From Candidatus Nanoarchaeia archaeon (lineage in GTDB: Archaea; Nanobdellota; Nanobdellia; Woesearchaeales; JANQNE01), in contig JANQNE010000011.1 in NCBI GenBank assembly GCA_028279725.1, positions 151,872-215,871 of the forward strand: a DNA stretch of 64,000 nt, given 5' to 3'. The notes under the pieces were generated by a model. That model was not told the origin of the DNA. It searched no databases and was given only the letters and a program-made list of their open reading frames with translations. How positions within the stretch are numbered: position 1 is the first letter of the stretch; the number at the start of each line of letters is the position of its first letter. The translations under genes and the position numbers were made by a program. Below, in pieces: positions 39,424 through 49,587 of this stretch.

Positions 39424-40848
39424 TTAAGCCTTGATTATATTTTCTGTTTTTGTGTTCCTTAATATCTCTAATAATCTGTTGGCTATCTTTCTTGAAGTAA
39501 AGTTTTTCATAACTACTTTCCTGTTCTCTCTTATGTCCCTTTTCTCTTCTTTTGGGTCAAATAAGTCTAAAAGACCCGCAATAGCGTGCTTGTTTTCTTC
39601 TGAGAATTCCTCAAAAAATTTCTTGTTGTTCAGTTTCTTTACAAACTGTAATCTTTCCTGTGTTGTGTGATTTCTGAAATCTGATTTGTTAACGAATAGA
39701 GTTGTGTATAGATGCTCTAAGTTGATGCCCTGTGTCTTGAAGTCTGAAGTTATGTCTGGCAGGTCTCTTCCGATTATCGCTTTATCAAAATACCATGATT
39801 CTACAAAGAACATACCGAATCCTTCCAATAGTGATGTTGTTATGACCTTATCGCATATATTGTACATATCTCCAACGCCATACATCTTAATCTTCTTGTC
39901 TTTTGTGTACACTCTTTCCAATGCAACATGATCATGGACACTTAATATTACTGGAAGATTGTTCTTTTTTACAAAGTCATTAAGGATCTTATAGTATTTC
40001 TCTCCGACAGGGCCTCTGCTCCTTAGGCTTACTACTAACACATATTTTCCGTCAAGTTTTTTATTTAATAATGCTGTAAGAAAGATGGCTTCTTCAACAT
40101 TCTTTCTTGGAACTATCCTAACAGGATAGAATATGAATTTTACATCTTTGTCTAGCTTATGATCTTTTATCAATATGTTTCTTAATCCTTCGCTTGTGTG
40201 CTTGTCTTCGTAGTAAAGGTTTTCATCAATTGGGTTAGGAACATAATTTGGTTTTCCTTCTGCCAGGATACCATGAGATCTTAGCTTGTTTAGGTCTTTT
40301 TTGTTTACTACAACATAGCTTAGGTTTCCCACACTAGGGAAAACAACCTTGTGCCAGTAGGGACATGTCTCGTTTCCTCTGAATTTTAGTATGTTTATGA
40401 AGTTTCCACGCCTGTCTTCAGCAAAATCGTGGATCCTGTATATTATCTTTCTTTTTGTCCTTCTCTGGAAATTTCTTTTTACAAACCTGTAGAAAGCGTA
40501 TGTTGCTGCAGGATGGATACCTATATTTGGATTCTCTATAATTACTGAGTCCATGTCTTTAAGAGCATCTTCTAATTTAGTGAATAGATTCATGCCCTTC
40601 CTTATGTATGCAAAGACGTCTTTGTTTGAAAGGTCTTCTTTTGCTTTTGGAAGAACATTAAGTTCTGGGATATCGATGTATTTTACCCGGTCTTTGTATG
40701 AAGTTATTAGCTCTCTTCTGAAAAAGCCTACAAAATATACTTTGTTTTTCTTTGATTTTTTTAAGAATTCAAGAGCGTTGGTCCTCATAACGTTATTGAC
40801 GCCATCTCTGTCACCAATGCCATAGTGTACAAACGCTATTTTTGACAT
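39424..40848 (-). CDS. GT4-type glycosyltransferase
   Basis: KIAFVHYGIGDRDGVNNVMR, ITTSLLEGFGMFFVESW. Confidence 0.8.
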   Translation of the reverse strand: MSKIAFVHYGIGDRDGVNNVMRTNALEFLKKSKKNKVYFVGFFRRELITSYKDRVKYIDIPELNVLPKAKEDLSNKDVFAYIRKGMNLFTKLEDALKDMDSVIIENPNIGIHPAATYAFYRFVKRNFQRRTKRKIIYRIHDFAEDRRGNFINILKFRGNETCPYWHKVVFPSVGNLSYVVVNKKDLNKLRSHGILAEGKPNYVPNPIDENLYYEDKHTSEGLRNILIKDHKLDKDVKFIFYPVRIVPRKNVEEAIFLTALLNKKLDGKYVLVVSLRSRGPVGEKYYKILNDFVKKNNLPVILSVHDHVALERVYTKDKKIKMYGVGDMYNICDKVITTSLLEGFGMFFVESWYFDKAIIGRDLPDITSDFKTQGINLEHLYTTLFVNKSDFRNHTTQERLQFVKKLNNKKFFEEFSEENKHAIAGLLDLFDPKEEKRDIRENRKVVMKNFTSRKIANRLLEILRNTKTENIIKA

Positions 40849-40893
40849 ACTATAATTTAAGATTTAGTAGTTTATAAACCTTTTGATTTAGTC

Positions 40894-40984
40894 ATGCATA
40901 GCACGCTTCGTCTGATGTTTAATCAATATAGAAACAGATTTATCTTAGATAAGAACATGTTTTTGAGAACTATGCTTTATACAT
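40894..40984 (+). repeat. Dispersed structured element, copy C (degenerate 3' arm)
   Basis: ATGCATAGCAC-GCTTCG ... AACAGATTTATCTT ... GAGAACTATGCTT; 3' arm overlaps stop of the 40977-41972 CDS. Confidence 0.55.
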
Positions 40985-41972
40985 ATAACCATTTAGGGTT
41001 TTTCTTGAACTTGTTCCTGTATTCTGTGACTGTAATGATAGGGGGGCGCTGTTTTTCCTGGATCTTTATCTCCTTAAGAGAGTAGTTGTCTTTGCTGTCA
41101 CGCTGGATGACCCTTAGTTTACGTTTTATATCTCTTACAAGGATAAGTTTTCCTAATGTGTTTGCTCTTTTAGCGAAGACCTGCAGGATTCCAAATGCCA
41201 TCTTGCTTAAGCTTGCAAGAGTCTGGTTTCTGTGTACTCTTCTTTTTAGGTCTACCTGAGCACATTTTCTCAAGCCGAATTTTTTCACTATGTCTATTAT
41301 TGTTGCTGTCTCAACACCATATCCTGTAAAGAAAGGGATCTTTTCTGCTATTGATCTTCTCATAGCATATTCTCCTGATAAAGGCTGGATAAAACCAGAT
41401 AATCTTGGAAAATACATGTTAAATAATGGCCTTATCGTTAGTTCTGTTACTCTTCCACCACCTAATGGAACAAGCTCTTTTCCTACTTTTATTGGCCTTT
41501 GATAGAATGATTTTGTAAATCCTATGTCTTTATTTGTAAGCAATGGGCCGACTAATCCATAAATCCATCTTGTGTGGATATTCTTTATGTCAGCATCTAT
41601 CCAGACTATTATGTCTCCTTCTGCAAGGAACAGTGATTTCCAAAGGTTTTCTCCTTTTCCTCTTCCTTTGCCTACTGCTTTAAGATGTTTTTCAGCTGTG
41701 AAGAATTTAGCTCCTGCTTTTTCTGAGACCTGTTTTGTCTTGTCTGTGCTTCCTGAATCAACAACTATTATCTCATCAACTAATTTTTTCTTTTTGTTCA
41801 TCAATGGTTTTAGTGTCCTTATTACTTTTCCGACTGTCGCTTCTTCGTTTAAAGTCGGGATACATACAGAAATCTTCAGCTTTTGCTTTTCTTTTAATTT
41901 TACAAGTTTGCCTATATCTTTGAATTCAGCAGACTTAAATTTCCTCTTTTTGAACCACTCCTCAACATCCAT
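40977..41972 (-). CDS. gpgS: Glucosyl-3-phosphoglycerate synthase-like glycosyltransferase
   Basis: ISVCIPTLNEEATVGKVI, IVVDSGSTDKT, WIDADIKNIHTRWIYGLVGPLL, LSGEYAMRR, GYGVETATIIDI. Confidence 0.85.
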   Translation of the reverse strand: MDVEEWFKKRKFKSAEFKDIGKLVKLKEKQKLKISVCIPTLNEEATVGKVIRTLKPLMNKKKKLVDEIIVVDSGSTDKTKQVSEKAGAKFFTAEKHLKAVGKGRGKGENLWKSLFLAEGDIIVWIDADIKNIHTRWIYGLVGPLLTNKDIGFTKSFYQRPIKVGKELVPLGGGRVTELTIRPLFNMYFPRLSGFIQPLSGEYAMRRSIAEKIPFFTGYGVETATIIDIVKKFGLRKCAQVDLKRRVHRNQTLASLSKMAFGILQVFAKRANTLGKLILVRDIKRKLRVIQRDSKDNYSLKEIKIQEKQRPPIITVTEYRNKFKKNPKWLYV

Positions 41973-42086
41973 TTTATCAAATGATATTGGATTAGGGTTA
42001 ATAAAGCTTTTGATTTTGATTACCCACTTTATAATAGGTATTCTTTAATGAAAAGATTTTTATAGTGGAGTTTTTTGGTTTGAGGT

Positions 42087-43529
42087 ATGGACATAAACTA
42101 TTATTCATTACATTATCATATGAAGAAATGTGGAGTTAGGATAGTTATTGAAAACATATTTGACTGTCTGAGACTGTATTCTGAAAGCAACCTTAATCTT
42201 TTTTATTCTTCAAAATACCAGTCTTTTTCCAAAAGGGATGTTAAAACAATAGACCTTGAAGGCATAGACTATCTTGAACAGATCTTCAAGAATAAAGAAG
42301 AATTGTGGGATAAGGCATTTAAGCTAAAGGAAAGGATAAGAAAGAAATTAGATCTTTCTAAACCATGTGTTCTGCACTGCCATAATGTTAATCTTTTCAA
42401 GAACAGTATACTTGGAGCTGCTTTGCTGCTGCTGGCAAATGATCTAGAAACTGAAGAATTTGTCATGCTGATGCATGTGCATGATTTTGCTGAAGACAGC
42501 AGAGCAGACAGGCTGCATCTTATGATGAACTGTTCCGGGAAAGAAGACAGGATGTTCGGAACTGAACTTGCATATCCTATCAACAGGAATATTGTCTATT
42601 TGACCTTGAACAGCAGAGATTCTAAATTACTTGAGAAACTAGGAATATTCAAGAACAGGATATTTTTGTATCCTAATTCTATCAATATCGACTTTTTTTC
42701 TTCAAAGCCGCTTAAGAAGAATAATCTTAAAGACCTTATTGCAAAGTTTGCCAAGAAGAACGGATATACTTTTGACAAGAAAAGGAAGATAATCCTTTCT
42801 CCTCTGAAGCCGATCAGGAGGAAGAATATTATCGAAAGTCTTTTGATACTAAATCTGTTGAACAGCATAAAAGATGAATGGCAGTTTTTGATAACATTAG
42901 ATGCAGATTCAAAAGCTGATGTAGCTTATGTGAACAGGATAAAGGAATATGTCAAGAAGAAGAAGCTGCCTGTTGTAATTGGATTTGGATATGACCTGAT
43001 ATCTTCTTCTGAAGAGAGGAAATACAAGAACGGAAAAGTTGTACAGTATAATATGGTAGATCTTTTTTCAATAGCTGAAACAATAATGACAACTTCCATA
43101 CTTGAAGGGTTTGGATTTACGTATACAGAAGGATGGCTTGCTGAGAAGAAAGTTGTTGGCCGGCGTATAGATTTTATATTCAAGGATCTTGAAGCTAACG
43201 GGATAAAATTAAATCATTTCTATAACAAGATAATAGTTGATGGAAAGGACTTTAAGGAATATGACCATAACATGCAGCTTAAGCTTCTTAAGATGATAGA
43301 TTATAAGAAGCTGCTTAAGCAAAAAGAAGTTAAGAGATTGGTTGATTTTATGAAAGACAGCAAGAAGACTGTTCTGAACAACAAGAAAAAGATAGCTGAG
43401 AACTATTCTTTGATGGCCTATTACCATAAGCTGAAGAAGATAATAATGAAAGCGATGGAGCTTAGGAAAGACAGGAAGAAAAAGTATAAGCTAGACAACA
43501 AGAAACTGATAGATTATTTTGAAAGATGA
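42087..43529 (+). CDS. GT4-type glycosyltransferase, paralogue of 39424-40848
   Basis: HVHDFAEDSRAD, MTTSILEGFGFTYTEGW. Confidence 0.8.
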   Translation: MDINYYSLHYHMKKCGVRIVIENIFDCLRLYSESNLNLFYSSKYQSFSKRDVKTIDLEGIDYLEQIFKNKEELWDKAFKLKERIRKKLDLSKPCVLHCHNVNLFKNSILGAALLLLANDLETEEFVMLMHVHDFAEDSRADRLHLMMNCSGKEDRMFGTELAYPINRNIVYLTLNSRDSKLLEKLGIFKNRIFLYPNSINIDFFSSKPLKKNNLKDLIAKFAKKNGYTFDKKRKIILSPLKPIRRKNIIESLLILNLLNSIKDEWQFLITLDADSKADVAYVNRIKEYVKKKKLPVVIGFGYDLISSSEERKYKNGKVVQYNMVDLFSIAETIMTTSILEGFGFTYTEGWLAEKKVVGRRIDFIFKDLEANGIKLNHFYNKIIVDGKDFKEYDHNMQLKLLKMIDYKKLLKQKEVKRLVDFMKDSKKTVLNNKKKIAENYSLMAYYHKLKKIIMKAMELRKDRKKKYKLDNKKLIDYFER

Positions 43530-44260
43530 TACAGGCAGTTATTTTTGATATCTATGGCACTTTAGTGTATTATAATCTTGGAGATGTAGATGATATTGTA
43601 AGAAGAAAAGAAGAGACCAAGAAGGCTTTCAGGAAGGCAGCTAAAGTTTTTAAGTTTGATAAACCTGATGAAGTTTATGAAAGATGGGTTGAAGAGATCA
43701 ATAAAGAGCAGCAAAGAAAGAAGAAAAGAGGAGTTAAGAATCCTGAAGTTGTTATAGAGAAGATATGGATGAAGACTTTAGGTTGCAGTGAGAATAAGGG
43801 AAGGAAGATCGCTTTGTTTATGGAAGAGAAAGAGAATAATCCTAGGCTTTTTCCTGGTGTGAAAAAGTGCCTTACTGATTTGAAGAAAAAAGGATTGAAG
43901 TTGGGGATACTGTCAAATGCCCAGTTCTATACTAAGATAATGATGGAAAAGAATCTTAAGAGAAAGATGGAGTATTTCTTTGATAAAGATATGGAATTAT
44001 ATTCATTTAGGTTAGGTTATTCTAAACCAAATCCAAAAGGTTTTGAGATACTGAAGAAAAGGCTGAGGAAACATAAAATCAAGCCAAGTGAAACGTTGTT
44101 TGTCGGAAATGATACATTGAAAGACATATGGGCTGCTAAGAAAGCTGGGCTGAAGACCTGCCTTTATGTATGTTCTCAGACATATTATAAGAAAAAGGTC
44201 AAGCCTGACTACAAGGTTAAGGATCTTAGGGATATTATAAAGATAGTAGAAAAAGCTTAA
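43526..44260 (+). CDS. HAD-superfamily hydrolase
   Basis: AVIFDIYGTLVYYN, GILSNAQ, YSKPNPKGFEIL, FVGNDTLKDIWAAKKAG. Confidence 0.88.
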   Translation: MIQAVIFDIYGTLVYYNLGDVDDIVRRKEETKKAFRKAAKVFKFDKPDEVYERWVEEINKEQQRKKKRGVKNPEVVIEKIWMKTLGCSENKGRKIALFMEEKENNPRLFPGVKKCLTDLKKKGLKLGILSNAQFYTKIMMEKNLKRKMEYFFDKDMELYSFRLGYSKPNPKGFEILKKRLRKHKIKPSETLFVGNDTLKDIWAAKKAGLKTCLYVCSQTYYKKKVKPDYKVKDLRDIIKIVEKA

Positions 44261-44306
44261 ATTTATTCTTATAGGAATATTTCTGTCAAGAGTATTTATA
44301 AATGAA

Positions 44307-45008
44307 GTGGTTGTTCTTGTGCCTATGGGCTTTAGATTTACACCGAGAATAAGCGATAGGTTTGATGAGATTGCAGAAAGATATAGAGATGAAGTATTTG
44401 ATGTAGATAGAATCAGGGAGCAAGTCAGACAAGATCTTAAAGAAGGTGTTAAGCCAGAGTATGCTCTTTCAAGGATCCCTTATTCTGTCCTGCAGAGGCA
44501 GCTTAGAGCATCTGCTAAAGAGCAGATAAGGAATGGAGGATTTAATCATCTTACAAACAAGAAAAGGAATGTTGAGAATGGACTTTACAGAGTTGAGCTA
44601 TTGGTGAGATTTCCCTGCGGTTTTGCTTTTGATCCAGAAAAGAGTGTGTATAATCAAAGAGGAAAGTATAGTGAAAAACGTGTTCCTTATAAGATCAATG
44701 CTGCAGATAAGCAGTTGATCGGGATAATACATGGAACATTTCCTGACTTTGACATATCAAAAGGATTTGAGGAGAGATCTCATGACTATTATGGGGTTGG
44801 GCAGCTGATTGAAGAGCCTTTTTTGAGGATGTTTTATGGTGGAGGAATATCCAGGCCAAAGAGAGATAAGGTTAGTGCTTCAGTTGTCGACAGGGCTGAT
44901 GTCCACCAGTCATTAAGAGATGCTAATTATGGGGAAGCTGTCAAGATAATGCTATCTTCGATAGATAATTCATTGGGCAACAAAAAAGCTTATAAAATAG
45001 TTGCTTAA
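44307..45008 (+). CDS. Hypothetical protein
   Basis: Long ORF. Confidence 0.6.
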   Translation: MVVLVPMGFRFTPRISDRFDEIAERYRDEVFDVDRIREQVRQDLKEGVKPEYALSRIPYSVLQRQLRASAKEQIRNGGFNHLTNKKRNVENGLYRVELLVRFPCGFAFDPEKSVYNQRGKYSEKRVPYKINAADKQLIGIIHGTFPDFDISKGFEERSHDYYGVGQLIEEPFLRMFYGGGISRPKRDKVSASVVDRADVHQSLRDANYGEAVKIMLSSIDNSLGNKKAYKIVA

Positions 45009-45043
45009 AGTATAAGATAATAAAACAAAAAGGTGGTTAAAAA

Positions 45044-46261
45044 ATGGAAGGAAAATATTTGTTTACATCTGAGTCAGTGACTGAAGGTCACCCGGATAAA
45101 ATGTGTGATAAGATTTCTGATGCAATACTGGATGCTATCTATGAGCAGGATAACCAGGCAAGAGTTGCTTGTGAATCTTTCTCAAAGACTGGGATGGTGT
45201 TGGTAGGCGGAGAGATCACAACAAAAGCTTATGTCAATATTCCTAGTGTTGTAAGGAATACGATCAAGGAGATCGGCTACACTAAATCAGAGTATGGTAT
45301 AGAGAATGAGACATGCGCTGTTTTGGTGCATCTTGAAGAGCAATCTCCTGATATAGCTCAGGGTGTTGATGCTGCAGAAGCTGAAGGAAAAGAAGGCGGA
45401 GCAGAACAAGGAGCAGGAGATCAGGGGATGATGTTTGGTTATGCTACAAACGAAACAGAGAACTTCATGCCTTTGCCTATAGATCTTGCTCACAGATTAA
45501 CTGAGAAGCTAGCTGAAGTAAGAAAGAAAGAAGAGCTGAAGTATCTAAGACCTGACGGAAAATCACAGGTTACTGTTGAGTATGAAAAAGGCAAGCCTTT
45601 GAGAGTCCATACTGTTGTCATTTCAACACAGCATGATGAAGGATATACTCATGATGATATCAAGAAAGATATCATAGAGAAGGTTATCAAGCCAGTTTGT
45701 GATAAGTGGTTAGATGATGATACAATCTATCATGTTAATCCAACAGGAAAATTCGTTAGAGGTGGACCTTTTGCTGATGCTGGGTTAACGGGAAGAAAGA
45801 TCATAGTTGATACATACGGCGGACATGGAAGCCATGGTGGAGGAGCTTTTTCAGGAAAAGATCCAAGCAAAGTTGATAGATCAGCCGCTTATGCAGGAAG
45901 ATATATCGCAAAGAATATTGTTGCAGCCGGCTTAGCAGACAAATGTGAAGTACAGCTTGCTTATGCGATCGGAATTGCTGATCCTGTAAGCATCTTTGTA
46001 GAGACATTCGGAACTAACAGGATTTCTATCGAGAAGATTGTTGAATTGGTGAAGAAGCATTTTCCTTTGAAGCCAGCAGACATACTTAAAGAACTGGACC
46101 TTAGAAGACCGATCTATAAGAAGACTGCTGCTTACGGACACTTCGGAAGAAATGATCCAGACTTTACATGGGAGAAGCTAGACAGAGTTGATCTTCTTAA
46201 GAATGAAGCTGGACCGCTTTCTGAACCAGAGAAAACTGGAGAAGAAGTTCCATTAGACTAA
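45044..46261 (+). CDS. metK: S-adenosylmethionine synthetase, bacterial-type
   Basis: [59 protein letters not shown]. Confidence 0.96.
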   Translation: MEGKYLFTSESVTEGHPDKMCDKISDAILDAIYEQDNQARVACESFSKTGMVLVGGEITTKAYVNIPSVVRNTIKEIGYTKSEYGIENETCAVLVHLEEQSPDIAQGVDAAEAEGKEGGAEQGAGDQGMMFGYATNETENFMPLPIDLAHRLTEKLAEVRKKEELKYLRPDGKSQVTVEYEKGKPLRVHTVVISTQHDEGYTHDDIKKDIIEKVIKPVCDKWLDDDTIYHVNPTGKFVRGGPFADAGLTGRKIIVDTYGGHGSHGGGAFSGKDPSKVDRSAAYAGRYIAKNIVAAGLADKCEVQLAYAIGIADPVSIFVETFGTNRISIEKIVELVKKHFPLKPADILKELDLRRPIYKKTAAYGHFGRNDPDFTWEKLDRVDLLKNEAGPLSEPEKTGEEVPLD

Positions 46262-46282
46262 AAAGAAATTTTTTATTTTTTC

Positions 46283-47053
46283 TTATTTATTTACTGGTAT
46301 GATCTTTTCTGGCCTTTTGTTTATTTCTGCAAGAACCTCTGGCTGAGCTTCAACTCTTTTGCCGTTTGCCTGATATGTGTTGTCGTTGTATTGCAATACA
46401 TTAAGACCATTTTTTGCTGCGACATAAAGAACAATCTGAGGATGAAACATCTTCATGCTCTCTTCAGGCATAACATCATCTATATATCTTGCATCTTCTT
46501 TGTGTGCAAGGTATCTTGTTACCCTGTTATCTAATCCAACTGAAGATCTTAACAGTGCTTCTTGAGGTACTGTCTCTCTGACTGTCTCCTCTGAAGGTAT
46601 AAGCATTGCTTTCATATATGTGTCATTTATTACTTTTTCATCTTTTGGAATCTGTTTTTTTGCTCCTTTGAATCCATATTCATCTGTAACCTTTTGTCTT
46701 GCTTCTTCTGAGAATAATCTGTTGAAATCTTCTTTTGGCAGCATAAGCATGCCGTAGATGTTTGTTGCTGAAGGATCATTTCCTGATTCCTTCCACATCT
46801 CTGCAAGATTTTTTAGTTTTTTATAGCCGCCATCATCTTTTGGCGTTTCTGGCTGAGAATATTTTGCTCTTATCTTATCAAAAACTTCAATACCATAATT
46901 GAACATTCCTTCCTGCTGTAATTCTGTAGCTGCAGCAACTATGGCTTCATTAGAATCATCTTTGGCATGTTCTACAACTCTTCTTTCAAGATCCCATAGA
47001 ATTCTCTCTTCTTTAGAAAGTCCTGCTGGGGGCTTTAAAAAATCTGTTAACAT
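46283..47053 (-). CDS. Hypothetical protein
   Basis: Long ORF. Confidence 0.6.
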   Translation of the reverse strand: MLTDFLKPPAGLSKEERILWDLERRVVEHAKDDSNEAIVAAATELQQEGMFNYGIEVFDKIRAKYSQPETPKDDGGYKKLKNLAEMWKESGNDPSATNIYGMLMLPKEDFNRLFSEEARQKVTDEYGFKGAKKQIPKDEKVINDTYMKAMLIPSEETVRETVPQEALLRSSVGLDNRVTRYLAHKEDARYIDDVMPEESMKMFHPQIVLYVAAKNGLNVLQYNDNTYQANGKRVEAQPEVLAEINKRPEKIIPVNK

Positions 47054-47114
47054 CTCACGTCCTCTTTTCTCTACTGATTTATCCCCAACAGTATACTAAA
47101 ATGTATACTAATAT

Positions 47115-47816
47115 TTAAGTTTTTCGTTGTTTTTCCATATAGGTGACGTTTCCTACTCCTTTTTTGTGATAATGATAAGCTTTATCCATGCCTCTGCCGA
47201 GCGTGTATAATCCAACTCCTCCAGTGGGTTTGCCTAATTCGATCCTTTTCTTATCCATACTCATAAGCAGGTCGTTGAATTCCTTTAAAGGCATATTCTT
47301 TGATTCAGTCCCTTTTTCTATAAGCCTGTTTACATTCTTCTTGCATGGGAAAGCAGCCTGATCAATAACTTCAGCTGCAAACTTTTTACCGTCATATTCA
47401 TAGTTTACTGTGACTATCTTTGAAGAATCCAGTTCATTTCCATGCTTTTGTGCGTTCTTGATCACTTCATATATCATAAAATGAAGACTATAGTAGTTGA
47501 ACCCTTTATTTCCTGTATCTTTTTTTATCTCTTCTACTATGTTGTTTGCACAATCATGAGCCCATTGGCTTAATGCCCCATCTAATGCAAGATCCAGCTT
47601 ATCTGCCATATTTATCTTTATCGATCTTGCAATATTTTTGTAGATATTTGATGAGCTGCTCCTATAAATAGGCTCTCTTAAGATCTTTTTGTCTAGAATC
47701 TCTTCCAATTCTGCATCCAGAGGACCACCTAATTCTTTTTCTACAAACTGGGTCTTGTCTGGACCTATTAAATTAAAGCTTCTTCTGGTTACTTTTTCAG
47801 TCAATGTGTTTTCCAT
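47115..47816 (-). CDS. HATPase_c (RsbW/GHKL-like) ATP-binding protein
   Basis: MIYEVIKNAQKHGNE (N box), GGVGLYTLGRGMD (G box). Confidence 0.7.
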   Translation of the reverse strand: MENTLTEKVTRRSFNLIGPDKTQFVEKELGGPLDAELEEILDKKILREPIYRSSSSNIYKNIARSIKINMADKLDLALDGALSQWAHDCANNIVEEIKKDTGNKGFNYYSLHFMIYEVIKNAQKHGNELDSSKIVTVNYEYDGKKFAAEVIDQAAFPCKKNVNRLIEKGTESKNMPLKEFNDLLMSMDKKRIELGKPTGGVGLYTLGRGMDKAYHYHKKGVGNVTYMEKQRKT

Positions 47817-47850
47817 GCTCTTGTTGGAGTCTAGAAGTCGTATATAAAGC

Positions 47851-48033
47851 TTACTTCTTGAAAGCTCTTTTTTCCAACGGCATCTCTCTTAACTTGATGT
47901 TTTCTTCTAATCTGTTGATTATGAAGTTTGAATCCATAGTTTTTAGGTCTAAGATATCTGAATTAGTGGGTTGTATCTCGCTTTCCATCGCTTTTAGTCT
48001 TGGTTTTTCTGGTTTTATCTTGATTTTACTCAC
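47851..48033 (-). CDS. Small hypothetical protein
   Basis: ORF overlapping apt stop; alternative GTG start at 48033. Confidence 0.45.
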   Translation of the reverse strand: MSKIKIKPEKPRLKAMESEIQPTNSDILDLKTMDSNFIINRLEENIKLREMPLEKRAFKK

Positions 48034-48556
48034 CTTCAAACTCCACAAGATTGAATACTTTATAACCTTTTCCCTCTAGTTTCTTTTTTCCGCCAACTTC
48101 AGGCAGATCAACTATGAAAGCGCATTCTATTATATCTCCACCCAATCTTTTTATCAGGTCTGCTGCAGCAAGAGCTGTACCACCAGTTGCAAGCAAATCG
48201 TCAATAAGGAGTATCTTTTCGCCTTCTTTGACTGCATCTGCATGGATCTCTATAGTATCCTGTCCATATTCAAGATCATATGTTATGCTTTCTGTCTTGA
48301 ATGGAAGTTTTCCTTTTTTTCTTAATAGGACACAGCCTGTTCCTAGTTCATGTGCAAGAACACCTGCTAAGATAAATCCTCTTGCTTCTATTCCTGCAAC
48401 TGCGTTGATTTCTGTATCTTGATATCTTTCTTTAAGCTCTTTTACAACATCTTTAAGGCCTTGTGCGTCTTGTAGAAGAGTAGTTATGTCTCTGAACATT
48501 ATCCCTTGTTTTGGGAAATGTGGGATTGTTCGAATCTTTGCTTTTATGTGCTCCAT
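48026..48556 (-). CDS. apt: Adenine phosphoribosyltransferase
   Basis: MFRDITTLLQD, GIEARGFILAGVLA, ILLIDDLLATGGTALAA. Confidence 0.95.
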   Translation of the reverse strand: MEHIKAKIRTIPHFPKQGIMFRDITTLLQDAQGLKDVVKELKERYQDTEINAVAGIEARGFILAGVLAHELGTGCVLLRKKGKLPFKTESITYDLEYGQDTIEIHADAVKEGEKILLIDDLLATGGTALAAADLIKRLGGDIIECAFIVDLPEVGGKKKLEGKGYKVFNLVEFEGE

Positions 48557-48558
48557 CT

Positions 48559-48738
48559 TTACTCCAGCTGTTTTCCGCCAAGAACCCAGTTCTCTCTTTC
48601 TAAGTCATCAATCTGAACCCAGACTTTTTCTTTTGATTTTCCAAGAACTTCTGATACTGTGTCTGCTATCTTGTCTCCAAGCTCTGCTTTCTTTTCTTTT
48701 GAAAGCTTTCCAGCGTTTTTTATGTTTACAAATGGCAT
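48559..48738 (-). CDS. 4-oxalocrotonate tautomerase-like protein, 59 aa (not in ORF track)
   Basis: MPFVNIKNAGKLSKEKKAELGDKIADTVSEVLGKSKEKVWVQIDDLERENWVLGGKQLE; Pro after Met. Confidence 0.85.
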   Translation of the reverse strand: MPFVNIKNAGKLSKEKKAELGDKIADTVSEVLGKSKEKVWVQIDDLERENWVLGGKQLE

Positions 48739-48739
48739 T

Positions 48740-49489
48740 TTATTTCACCTTTGGTATTGTGTTGATCAATAGATCTGTTACTTTTTTTACGTTTTCTCCG
48801 AAGACTTTGAGGATCTCTTCCCATGTAACTGGTGCTTCGTCTGTCTTCCAGCAGTCATAGTCTGTTGACATTGCTACAGCTGCATAAGGTATTCCTGCTT
48901 CGTTTGCTAATATTGCTTCTGGTGCGATGCTCATGTTGATAACATCTGCACCCCATTGCCTGAACATGTTTGATTCTGCTCTTGTTGAGAATCTTGGACC
49001 TTCGATTGTTACAACTGTTCCTTTTTCATGTACCTTTAATTTAAGTTCATTTGATGTTTCAATGAATGCTTTTCTAAGATCTTCATTAAATGGATCTGCC
49101 ATGCCTGTGTGTTTTGCATCATCTGACTGGAACTCGTCATAGAAAGAAAGTTTTCTTAGTCTTGTGAAATCTATGAACTGGTCTAAGATAACAAAATCTC
49201 CTCTTCCTATTTCCTGTCTTAATGAACCGCATGCAGTTGTTGCAAGAATATGTGTGCATCCTTGGTCTTTTAATGCCTGAATGTTTGCTCTGTTGTTAAC
49301 ATGTGTAGGCGGGATAGTGTGATGTCTTCCGTGCCTTGCTAAGAGGACAATGTCTACTCCATTTATCTTTCCGATTTTTAAGTCTGAAGAAGGCTTTCCA
49401 TAAGGGGTTTCTACTTCTAATTGTTCTGGATTTTCTAAAATATCTGGATTGTCCAACCCAGAACCCCCGATGATTCCAATCTTAACCAT
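48740..49489 (-). CDS. mtnP: S-methyl-5'-thioadenosine phosphorylase
   Basis: [43 protein letters not shown]. Confidence 0.92.
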   Translation of the reverse strand: MVKIGIIGGSGLDNPDILENPEQLEVETPYGKPSSDLKIGKINGVDIVLLARHGRHHTIPPTHVNNRANIQALKDQGCTHILATTACGSLRQEIGRGDFVILDQFIDFTRLRKLSFYDEFQSDDAKHTGMADPFNEDLRKAFIETSNELKLKVHEKGTVVTIEGPRFSTRAESNMFRQWGADVINMSIAPEAILANEAGIPYAAVAMSTDYDCWKTDEAPVTWEEILKVFGENVKKVTDLLINTIPKVK

Positions 49490-49587
49490 AGAAGTGATTT
49501 ATTTTTTGGTTATTTAAATAATTTTACTTTTTACTACCGACTTTGGACTGCAAAAAGTATTTATAATCTGAGTTTTGTTTTGATATT

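Noticed and set aside
40894-41085. ORF MHSTLRLMFNQYR...
   Set aside because: Overlaps repeat element C and the 3' end of the GpgS-like gene on the other strand; no protein-like pattern.
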